Assembly: GCA_005884825.1 (NCBI GenBank)
Contig: VAZT01000391.1
Location: 1-5,177, forward strand
DNA length: 5,177 nt
Reading direction: 5' to 3'
From: Alphaproteobacteria bacterium
GTDB taxonomy: Bacteria; Pseudomonadota; Alphaproteobacteria; ATCC43930; CGMCC-115725
The notes beneath the pieces are model-generated. The model saw nothing but the letters and a program-made list of their open reading frames with translations, was not told where the DNA came from and did not search any database. This document shows, piece by piece, positions 1 through 5,177 of the stretch. Both the position numbers and the translations under genes were made by a program. Each line of letters starts with the position of its first letter. Positions within the stretch are counted from its first letter, which is position 1.

Positions 1-736
1 CCTGGGCTGCCATTCCCGATGGGGCGTCGCCTGCACTGCCAACGCTGCGGGCGATGCCGATGCGCTCCCATACGAGAAAAGCCCAGACTGCCAACACCTT
101 CGCTGCGAAGAGCGGGCGGCGCCACCATGCCAGGTTTCGTTTGTGCCACGCCACCCAATTGACAAAGAACAGGATATGCCGGCCCTCCTCCTGCATGACG
201 GGCTCAAAGGTATCAACGAGCGCAGGCGGGAAAAAACCCGAGCGCTTGGCGAGCGCGAACAGGCCAAAGGCGAAGAAGCTGTCGATGCACTCGCTGAAGC
301 CCGTCACCATGAAGGCCCATTCCGGATCGCGCGGACGGCGGTATTCCGGCTCCGGCGCCAAGCGGATGCCATAGGCCTCGACGAGGTTGGAAAGGACCTC
401 CTTGTGGCGCCCTTCCTCGAACCCGTCCAGTTCGACGGCGCGCCGCAGCAATGTGTCCTTGATCATCGCGGCATAGCTCAACACGCGCTGGCGGGCTTTC
501 CCTTCGGTCTGCACCGCGATGTCCCAGATCGGCAGGCTGACGAGGCGCTCGCGAGCCTCGGCGTCGAGCTCTGGCCATTCGATGATCGATGGCTTGTAGG
601 GGTTGTGCGTGTCGAGCAGCATACGGCAAAAGGCCGCCTTGTGCGCCTCGCTCCCGGGGTCGATCGGTCCCGGTTCGCTTGCGGCCCAAATCCGGGCGGC
701 ACGGTCGGCGGCCGCGACCGCCGCATCATCGAACAT
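1..736 (-). CDS. Ferritin-like di-iron domain protein, copy 1 (3' end outside window)
   Basis: Reading the minus strand from the ATG at 736 gives 245 open codons to the window edge, so the C-terminus is missing. The protein carries a four-helix-bundle di-iron pattern: E78 (QTEGKA), E108-x-x-H111 (FEEGRH), E149 (FSECID) and E184-x-x-H187 (QEEGRH). E/ExxH/E/ExxH is the classical ligand order of ferritin-like proteins. Residues 208-228 form a hydrophobic, Trp-rich helix that could touch the membrane. No signal peptide is seen, so a cytoplasmic location is likely. The start is supported by an AGGAGG ribosome-binding site 8 nt upstream. It is divergent from rpmH. A paralogue lies at 1446-2246 with about 76% identity over some 190 residues and no gaps. 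The fold assignment is fairly sure. The substrate and reaction are unknown; oxidase, hydroxylase or iron-handling roles all remain possible. Confidence 0.85.
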   Translation of the reverse strand, partial: MFDDAAVAAADRAARIWAASEPGPIDPGSEAHKAAFCRMLLDTHNPYKPSIIEWPELDAEARERLVSLPIWDIAVQTEGKARQRVLSYAAMIKDTLLRRAVELDGFEEGRHKEVLSNLVEAYGIRLAPEPEYRRPRDPEWAFMVTGFSECIDSFFAFGLFALAKRSGFFPPALVDTFEPVMQEEGRHILFFVNWVAWHKRNLAWWRRPLFAAKVLAVWAFLVWERIGIARSVGSAGDAPSGMAAQ

Positions 737-744
737 CCGCAAAA

Positions 745-750
745 CCTCCT
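745..750 (-). promoter_or_regulatory. Ribosome-binding site of ferritin-like copy 1
   Basis: The minus strand reads AGGAGG here, 8 nt before the ATG at 736. It is the strongest Shine-Dalgarno match in the window and fixes the start of this gene. The second paralogue has no equivalent. Confidence 0.8.
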
Positions 751-822
751 CGCCGATTGCTAAGCCGGGCGTGTGTAGAACGCTTCGGCGGGCCGGTAGC
801 GTCCCTTCTCTCCCTGCCACCG

Positions 823-851
823 TTGACGCCCCCGGCCGGCGCCACTATATA
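823..851 (+). promoter_or_regulatory. Predicted sigma-70-type promoter for rpmH-rnpA
   Basis: TTGACG (823-828) and TATATA (846-851) are separated by exactly 17 nt. This fits the housekeeping promoter of alphaproteobacteria well. Transcription would start near 858-860 and leave a leader of about 35 nt before rpmH. It lies in the divergent gap between ferritin-like copy 1 and rpmH, where a promoter for this strong ribosomal-protein gene is expected. The start point is inferred from spacing only. Confidence 0.7.
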
Positions 852-893
852 GCCGCCTCCGCTCGAGAGAGATCCCTAATCGGAATTGCAGCC

Positions 894-1028
894 GTGAAGC
901 GTACTTATCAGCCCAGCAACCTGGTTCGCAAACGCCGTCATGGGTTCCGGGCGAGGATGGCGACGGTCGCCGGCCGACGGGTTTTGGCGGCGCGCCGGGC
1001 GAAGGGCCGCAAGCGCCTTTCCGCCTGA
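894..1028 (+). CDS. rpmH: Large ribosomal subunit protein bL34
   Basis: This is a 44-residue, very basic protein beginning MKRTYQPSNLVRKRRHGF and ending in a Lys/Arg-rich tail (RRAKGRKRLSA). That is the full-length bL34 signature. L34 binds 23S rRNA in the large ribosomal subunit. The start is GTG at 894, since the conserved N-terminus begins exactly there; a weak GGAA ribosome-binding site lies 8 nt upstream. The stop is TGA, and rnpA starts 30 nt later, so the two are probably cotranscribed from the promoter at 823-851. The rpmH-rnpA pairing is near universal in bacteria. Confidence 0.97.
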   Translation: MKRTYQPSNLVRKRRHGFRARMATVAGRRVLAARRAKGRKRLSA

Positions 1029-1058
1029 TGGCGGGCTTTCCGGGTCAGCCTCAGACTT

Positions 1059-1490
1059 GTGGGCCGCAAACTCGAAACGCTGAAGGTCCGCACCGACTTC
1101 CTTAGAGTGGCGGGCGGCGGGCGGCGGGCGGCCGGGCGGGGCTTGGTTGTGCAAGCCGCACCGCGTCCGCACCAACCAAGTGGCGCCGCCAGGATACGGG
1201 TCGGGTTCACCGCGAGCCGAAAGGTCGGCAACGCCGTCGTCCGCAACCGCGCGAAGCGGCGGCTGCGCGCGGCAGCGGCGAGCGTCTTGCCGGCTCTTGG
1301 ACAACCGGGAACCGATTATGTGCTGATTGCCAGGGCCGGCACCGCCGATCGGCCCTTTGCGGAACTCGTTGCCGATCTCGAAGCGGCTTTGCGCCGCATC
1401 GGGGGCGGCGGCGCGCCAAGGCCGTCGGGTGCCGGTCGAGCCTCGTTATCGCATGAAGCGTCGGGCGAAGCGCATCAGGCGCGGCATTAA
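1059..1490 (+). CDS. rnpA: Ribonuclease P protein component
   Basis: The predicted protein has 143 residues. It is the basic subunit that binds the RNase P RNA and the 5' leader of precursor tRNA during tRNA maturation. Visible signatures are the N-terminal LKVRTDFLRV segment (8-17), and the block FTASRKVGNAVVRNRAKRR (50-68) containing the RNR motif at 62-64. The C-terminal helix (about 99-114, RPFAELVADLEAALRR) is typical of alphaproteobacterial RnpA. The start is GTG at 1059, 30 nt after rpmH, with no strong ribosome-binding site. Residues from about 115 onward form a Gly/Ala/Pro-rich tail beyond the usual family end. The last 45 bp overlap, on the opposite strand, the 3' end of ferritin-like copy 2. 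yidD, normally the next gene, is displaced by 1.2 kb. Confidence 0.95.
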   Translation: MGRKLETLKVRTDFLRVAGGGRRAAGRGLVVQAAPRPHQPSGAARIRVGFTASRKVGNAVVRNRAKRRLRAAAASVLPALGQPGTDYVLIARAGTADRPFAELVADLEAALRRIGGGGAPRPSGAGRASLSHEASGEAHQARH

Positions 1491-2246
1491 CCGAGGCCGC
1501 AACAACCGCGGGTCATAGCCGGCGAAGCGGCGCTTGTTCTCACTCAGACAGATGTCGATGACCGCCGCGGCGGAGACATTACCGCTGCCGATCGCCCGGC
1601 TGCCGGTGAACACGAAATTATTGTCCTGGGGCGTGCTGCCCGGCTGAGCCCGGGCGGCACCATCGAGACCCCGGGCGAACCCGATCCTCTCCCAGATGAG
1701 GAATGCCCACACCGAAACGATTTTGGCCGCGAAAAAAACGCGCCGCCATAGCGGCAGATTGCGCCGGTGCCACGCCACCCAGTTCACGAAGAAGATTATA
1801 TGACGGCCTTCCTCCTGAATAACCGGTTCGAAAGTGTCGACGAGTTCGGGCGGAAAGAAGCCCGACCGTTTGGCCAGCGCGAACAGGCCAAAGGCAAAGA
1901 AGGTGTCGACGCATTCGCAAAACCCGGCGAGCAGGAAGCTCCACTCCGGGTGCTTGGGCGGCAGGTATTCGGGCTCCGGTGCGAGGCGGATTCCGTACGC
2001 CGCGACGAGATTCGTCAGAACCTGCTTGTGTCGTTTCTCCTCGAAACCGTCGATTTCGATTGCTTCCCGCAACAGCGGGTCGGCAACAATGTTGGCATAG
2101 CTCAGCACCCGCAGACTTGCGTTGCCTTCGGTCTGCATCGCGATATCCCAGATCGGCAGGCTGACCAGTCGATCGCGCGCCTCCGGGTCGAGAGCGGGCC
2201 AATCGACAATCGACGGTCGGTATGGATTGTGCGTGTCGAGCAGCAT
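1446..2246 (-). CDS. Ferritin-like di-iron domain protein, copy 2 (5' end doubtful)
   Basis: From the first ATG (2246) the product has 266 residues. It keeps all ligands of the di-iron pattern: E40, E70-x-x-H73, E111 and E146-x-x-H149. A hydrophobic helix follows at about 170-190, then a basic C-terminal tail rich in Arg and Met (about 238-266). It is about 76% identical to the copy at 1-736 by hand alignment. The alignment needs no gaps: a constant offset of 1624 bp links the two genes. Function is unknown to me beyond the fold. The ATG at 2246 has no ribosome-binding site, and similarity to copy 1 continues upstream of it, so the true start is uncertain or the 5' end is damaged. The gene converges on rnpA with a 45-bp overlap and sits where yidD normally follows rnpA. 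The conserved ligands argue that the body has been under selection. Confidence 0.82.
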   Translation of the reverse strand: MLLDTHNPYRPSIVDWPALDPEARDRLVSLPIWDIAMQTEGNASLRVLSYANIVADPLLREAIEIDGFEEKRHKQVLTNLVAAYGIRLAPEPEYLPPKHPEWSFLLAGFCECVDTFFAFGLFALAKRSGFFPPELVDTFEPVIQEEGRHIIFFVNWVAWHRRNLPLWRRVFFAAKIVSVWAFLIWERIGFARGLDGAARAQPGSTPQDNNFVFTGSRAIGSGNVSAAAVIDICLSENKRRFAGYDPRLLRPRLMPRLMRFARRFMR

Positions 2247-2324
2247 GCGGCAGAAGGCTCGCTTGTGCGCCTCGCTGCCCAGAACGATCGGACCGCATTC
2301 GCCGGCTTCCCATGTCCGACGTCA
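2247..2324 (-). other. Untranslated or broken N-terminal coding sequence of ferritin-like copy 2
   Basis: In frame with the ATG at 2246, 25 upstream codons encode RRTWEAGECGPIV followed by LGSEAHKRAFCR. Residues 14-38 of copy 1 match at 17 of 25 positions, including the run GSEAHK and AFCR. An in-frame TGA then occurs at 2322-2324. No ATG, GTG or TTG lies in these 25 codons. Seven further codons upstream of the TGA, from an ATG at 2345, would give a leader of about the same length as in copy 1. Possible explanations are a nonsense change, a small indel near 2320, a non-canonical start (CTG or ATC), or a sequence error. Confidence 0.7.
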
Positions 2325-2331
2325 AAACCGC

Positions 2332-2359
2332 AGTACCCCGCGCATGACTGAAGGGTACT
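2332..2359. repeat. Inverted repeat AGTACCC-N14-GGGTACT
   Basis: Perfect 7-bp arms at 2332-2338 and 2353-2359 are separated by 14 nt, giving a centre-to-centre distance of 21 bp, about two helical turns. It lies just upstream of ferritin-like copy 2. The right arm touches a weak minus-strand -10-like TATTAA at 2359-2364. This could be an operator for a dimeric regulator of copy 2. There is no U-run, so an intrinsic terminator is unlikely. A role is inferred only. Confidence 0.35.
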
Positions 2360-2706
2360 TAATAGTGGAACAACTCCGCTCGCAAGCGCCACCGAGGGTT
2401 CCGAGCTGACGAGGATCTGATCGGGTTGTGTCTTTGCTGCGCCAGAGGTGAAAACAACCGATGGGCCCGCCCGACCAGTCTTGATTTCGCCGAGCGGGGT
2501 TGTAAGGCTGGACGTCCGCTCCGATTTTCTTTCGTTGTCGTGCCCGCAAGACAGCGGGGCTCGTGAATCGTGGCGCGCCCGGTGGTCGGCGCTCCCCGAC
2601 ACTCCTGTGGGCTTGGTAAACCTGATCGCAATCGCGCACATTCGGCTGCCCTGGCGACCAGACACCCCCGCGGGGCATTCGTCGGCCGCCGTGCGGGAGT
2701 AACGAG
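2360..2706. other. Gene-poor spacer between ferritin-like copy 2 and yidD
   Basis: I see no convincing gene here. Open frames exist on both strands, but their translations are Arg/Pro/Ser-rich, resemble no family I recognise, and look like chance products of high GC. No clear terminator or strong promoter is visible. yidD must be transcribed either by read-through from rnpA across the antisense gene or from an unrecognised promoter in this stretch. A 10-bp palindrome CCCCGCGGGG at 2666-2675 is probably compositional. Confidence 0.5.
2695..2699 (+). promoter_or_regulatory. Ribosome-binding site of yidD
   Basis: GGGAG ends 7 nt before the ATG at 2707. This supports that start over the in-frame ATGs at 2731 and 2740. 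Confidence 0.65.
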
Positions 2707-2985
2707 ATGGAACGGCAACCTCTTGCGTGGATGACGAGCATGACGCTGAGCGTTGCGGTGCGCGGCTATCAACTGCTCGTATCGCCCTTGCTGCCGCCCG
2801 CCTGCCGCTTCTTGCCAACGTGCTCGGAATACGCCGCGGAAGCGATCGCGCGACACGGCGCCTGGCGCGGCATTATCCTCGCCTCGCGGCGGCTCGCCCG
2901 CTGCCATCCTTGGGGCGGCGCTGGCTATGATCCCGTTCCAGAGCCGGACGGCTTGGATTGCTCGCGTGCCGGCTCGGGCCGGTAG
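2707..2985 (+). CDS. yidD: Membrane protein insertion efficiency factor YidD
   Basis: The product has 92 residues. YidD is a small protein at the inner face of the cytoplasmic membrane that aids insertion of membrane proteins by YidC/Sec. The family core is intact: an N-terminal amphipathic stretch (about 13-30, LSVAVRGYQLLVSPLLPP), then CRFLPTCSEYAAEAI with its conserved Cys pair, HGAWRG, and RLARCHPWGGAGYDPVP. A short variable tail follows. The start at 2707 is favoured by a GGGAG ribosome-binding site. It precedes yidC by 38 nt, so cotranscription with yidC is likely. Unlike the usual order, it does not directly follow rnpA; ferritin-like copy 2 and a spacer intervene. Confidence 0.96.
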   Translation: MERQPLAWMTSMTLSVAVRGYQLLVSPLLPPACRFLPTCSEYAAEAIARHGAWRGIILASRRLARCHPWGGAGYDPVPEPDGLDCSRAGSGR

Positions 2986-3023
2986 GCCAGCCTCGACCGG
3001 CCCTTCACTCCAACTGCCAAGAA

Positions 3024-4751
3024 ATGGAACAACGCAATCTTCTCATAGCGATCGTGCTCTCGGTCGGGATCCTGATCGCGTTTCAGTTCGCGTTCGAGCG
3101 AATGCGGCCACCGCAACCTTCCGCCCCGTCGGGCGGGACCGCGGTGACCGCGCCGGCGACGACGGGTCCGGCATCCCAATCGGCCGCTCCCTCTCCCGCG
3201 ACTTCGGCCAATCCTCCTGGGGCTGCACCGGCGCACGCCGTCGAGACCCGCGAAGTGGCGCTCGAGGAGCAACCACGCGTCAAGATCGCGACGCCGCGGC
3301 TGCACGGCTCGATCGACCTGTCGGGAGCAAGGCTCGACGACCTGACGCTCGCGAATTACCACGAAACCGTTGATCCGAAGAGCCCCGAGGTCGAATTGCT
3401 GTCGCCGCCGGGCACGCAGGATCCTTATCTCGCCGAATTCGGCTGGGTCGCGGCCACCCCGGAAGTCAAAGTGCCGGGGCCGCAGACCCGGTGGTCCGCG
3501 TCGGGCGGCCCTCTCACTCCGACCAGCCCGGTCACTTTGACCTGGGATAACGGGCAGGGGCTGGTCTTCACACGCGTGATCAGCGTCGATCCGAACTACA
3601 TGTTCACGGTTCGTGATTCGGTCCGCAACACCGGCCAGAGCCCGGTAAAGTTGCTGCCCTATGGGCTCATCAGCCGCACCGGCACGCCGCATGTGGCCGG
3701 CTACTACATCCTGCATGAGGGGTTGATCGGCTATCTCGGCGGCTCGCTGCAGGAAGTGAAATATTCCTCGCTCAACCCGGGAACGCCGCTCGACTATTCG
3801 TCCGAGGGGGGCTGGCTCGGCTTTACCGACAAGTATTGGCTGACCTCGCTGATACCACCCCAGAACGAGGCGATAAAGGCGCGGTTCACCCATACGGTCG
3901 ACGGCGGGGTCGATCGGTACCAGGCCGATTATCTCGGCCCCGAAGTCACCGTCCCAGCGGACGGCACGGCCGAATCATCGGCCCGTTTCTTCGCCGGCGC
4001 AAAGGAGGTCAATCTCCTCGACGCTTACAAGGACTCGGGGATTCCTCTGTTCGACCGCGCCATTGATTTCGGCTGGTTCTATTTCTTGACGAAGCCGATT
4101 TTTCTGATCCTGCAATTTTTCTACAAACTTCTAGGCAATTTCGGGTTGGCCATCCTGCTGCTGACCTTGTGCGTCAAGCTGCTCTTCTTCCCGCTCGCGA
4201 ACAAATCTTACAACGCGATGAGCAAGATGAAGCTGCTGCAGCCGGAGATCCAGAAGCTGCGCGAGCGGTTTCCCGACGACAAGGCCCGGCAGCAGCAGGA
4301 GATGATGGCGCTTTACAAGCGCGTCGGGGCAAACCCGCTGGCGGGATGTCTGCCCATCGTCATCCAGATTCCAGTGTTCTTCTCGCTCTACAAGGTGCTG
4401 TTCGTCACAATCGAAATGCGGCACGCACCATTCTTCGGCTGGATTCACGATCTGTCGGCGCCCGATCCGACCTCCTTTGCCAACCTCTTCGGCCTGTTGC
4501 CGTTCACCCCGCCGGCCATCCTGATGATCGGCGCCTGGCCGCTGATTATGGGGCTGACAATGTTTCTGCAGCAAAAGCTCAACCCTCAGCCGGTCGATCC
4601 GGTCCAGGCACGCATGTTCATGCTGCTGCCGATCGTCTTTACTTACATGCTCGCCGCCTTCCCGGCCGGGCTGGTGATCTACTGGGCGTGGAACAATCTG
4701 CTCAGCATCGCCCAGCAATGGACGATTATGCACCGCGCCGGTGCCGCCTGA
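3024..4751 (+). CDS. yidC: Membrane protein insertase YidC (Oxa1 family)
   Basis: The product has 575 residues, the usual length for Gram-negative YidC. It inserts and folds inner-membrane proteins, alone or with SecYEG. In order: TM1 (about 5-24), an Ala/Pro/Ser-rich linker (28-72), the large periplasmic P1 beta-sandwich domain (about 84-335), then the conserved insertase core. The core has TM2 (about 373-390), a charged cytoplasmic hairpin (395-435), TM3 (about 440-462), TM4 (about 498-515) and TM5 (about 533-558). K385 in CVKLLFFPL occupies the position of the E. coli groove arginine R366. Core motifs include KMKLLQPEIQ, NPLAGCLPIVIQIPVF, WIHDLSAPDP and FPAGLVIYW. ATG 3024 was chosen because MEQRNLLIAI is the typical N-terminus; the frame stays open upstream to 2958, but that part is unlike YidC. 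The ribosome-binding site is weak. Confidence 0.98.
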   Translation: MEQRNLLIAIVLSVGILIAFQFAFERMRPPQPSAPSGGTAVTAPATTGPASQSAAPSPATSANPPGAAPAHAVETREVALEEQPRVKIATPRLHGSIDLSGARLDDLTLANYHETVDPKSPEVELLSPPGTQDPYLAEFGWVAATPEVKVPGPQTRWSASGGPLTPTSPVTLTWDNGQGLVFTRVISVDPNYMFTVRDSVRNTGQSPVKLLPYGLISRTGTPHVAGYYILHEGLIGYLGGSLQEVKYSSLNPGTPLDYSSEGGWLGFTDKYWLTSLIPPQNEAIKARFTHTVDGGVDRYQADYLGPEVTVPADGTAESSARFFAGAKEVNLLDAYKDSGIPLFDRAIDFGWFYFLTKPIFLILQFFYKLLGNFGLAILLLTLCVKLLFFPLANKSYNAMSKMKLLQPEIQKLRERFPDDKARQQQEMMALYKRVGANPLAGCLPIVIQIPVFFSLYKVLFVTIEMRHAPFFGWIHDLSAPDPTSFANLFGLLPFTPPAILMIGAWPLIMGLTMFLQQKLNPQPVDPVQARMFMLLPIVFTYMLAAFPAGLVIYWAWNNLLSIAQQWTIMHRAGAA

Positions 4752-5177
4752 CGTTCCCGCCGCACGCGATCGATCCCAGCTTGGCCGAGGCTGGTCGCCG
4801 GCTCTTCGCCGCCGAGGCCCGCTTCGTCGCCGGCGCGCCAAGCCCGTCGGCGCTGCCCCCGGAGGGATTGCCGGAAATCGCGTTTGTCGGCCGCTCCAAT
4901 GTCGGAAAGTCGAGCCTCGTCAATGCGTTGACTGGCCGCCGAATGCTGGCGCGGATTTCCAATACCCCGGGCCGGACGCGCCAGATCAACTTCTTTGATC
5001 TCGGCGGCCGGCTGATGCTCGTCGACCTTCCCGGCTATGGCTATGCCGAGGCGCCGAAATCCGCCGTCAGGAGCTGGACGAGCCTCGTGCGGCACTATCT
5101 CCAGACCCGCGCCGCGCTGCGGCGGGTATGCCTGCTGATCGATTCACGTCACGGCATCAAGGAGATCGACCGGCCGC
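4718..5177 (+). CDS. yihA: Ribosome biogenesis GTPase YihA/EngB (3' end outside window)
   Basis: The first 153 codons of a TrmE-Era-EngA-EngB-family GTPase are present; this GTPase acts in late assembly of the large ribosomal subunit. Visible G motifs are G1 GRSNVGKSS (58-66), G2 TPGRT (83-87) and G3 DLPGYG (103-108). G4 and G5 lie beyond the window. The segment EAGRRLFAAEARFVAGA before G1 is typical of alphaproteobacterial EngB. The start is uncertain. ATG 4718 is the only in-frame ATG and overlaps yidC by 34 nt. CTG 4748, next to the yidC stop, and TTG 4781 are alternatives; a start near 4748 would match the usual N-terminal length. No strong ribosome-binding site decides it. Translational coupling to yidC is likely. 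Confidence 0.93.
   Translation, partial: MDDYAPRRCRLTFPPHAIDPSLAEAGRRLFAAEARFVAGAPSPSALPPEGLPEIAFVGRSNVGKSSLVNALTGRRMLARISNTPGRTRQINFFDLGGRLMLVDLPGYGYAEAPKSAVRSWTSLVRHYLQTRAALRRVCLLIDSRHGIKEIDRP

Noticed and set aside
143..763. Long plus-strand open frame opposite ferritin-like copy 1
   Set aside because: It mirrors a gene with clear di-iron motifs on the minus strand. The similar frame at 1767-2351 opposite copy 2 arises from the same shared sequence, so its conservation is a by-product.
2359..2387. Minus-strand promoter for ferritin-like copy 2 (TATTAA at 2359-2364)
   Set aside because: The -10 is plausible, but the nearest -35-like sequences (TTGCGA or CTTGCG, 15-16 nt away) are poor, so it is mentioned only as context for the inverted repeat.
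2666..2675. CCCCGCGGGG palindrome before yidD
   Set aside because: It has no loop, no U-run and no partner copy, and such short GC palindromes are expected by chance in this composition.
2448..2702. 84-codon plus-strand open frame just before yidD
   Set aside because: It has no recognisable family, no good ribosome-binding site and the composition expected of a chance frame at high GC.
2102..2818. Minus-strand open frame of 238 codons across copy 2 and the spacer
   Set aside because: It overlaps copy 2 in a different frame, and its upstream half is Arg/Ser-rich with no recognisable domain. I considered it as a source of the missing N-terminus of copy 2 by frameshift, but its residues do not resemble the N-terminus of copy 1.
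2925..3893. 322-codon minus-strand open frame opposite yidC
   Set aside because: The plus strand is unambiguous YidC. The antisense product is Arg-rich without domains, a common artefact in GC-rich genes.

Overview
The window is GC-rich chromosomal DNA. It carries the conserved bacterial cluster rpmH - rnpA - yidD - yidC - yihA (engB) on the plus strand. The gene order, the style of RnpA and YidC, and the promoter (TTGACG, 17-nt spacer, TATATA) point to an alphaproteobacterium. I cannot resolve the order or genus from sequence alone. No tRNA, rRNA, CRISPR array, insertion sequence or phage gene is visible.

Layout. Positions 1-736 (minus strand) hold a ferritin-like di-iron protein gene whose 3' end runs off the window. 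A 157-bp divergent region follows, with a good sigma-70-type promoter for rpmH. Then come rpmH (894-1028) and rnpA (1059-1490) on the plus strand. A second, clearly paralogous ferritin-like gene (1446-2246, minus strand) lies tail-to-tail with rnpA, overlapping it by 45 bp. It is followed by about 460 bp with no convincing gene, containing a 7-bp-arm inverted repeat. yidD (2707-2985), yidC (3024-4751) and yihA (from 4718, cut by the window end) then run on the plus strand.

How the genes work together. rpmH encodes ribosomal protein L34 and rnpA the protein subunit of RNase P. YidD and YidC help insert proteins into the inner membrane. YihA/EngB is a GTPase for assembly of the large ribosomal subunit. 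This is a standard housekeeping set for translation and membrane-protein biogenesis. What is not standard is the pair of ferritin-like genes. They are about 76% identical at protein level by hand alignment, share a complete E / ExxH / E / ExxH di-iron ligand pattern, bracket rpmH-rnpA, and separate rnpA from yidD. Their function is not known to me.

The best oddity is the 5' end of the second paralogue. Protein-level similarity to the first copy continues for 25 codons upstream of its first ATG, then meets an in-frame TGA, with no ATG, GTG or TTG start in between. That copy may therefore be truncated, recently damaged, or started at an unusual codon. I did not find a wholly new system here; the rest of the window is ordinary housekeeping sequence.
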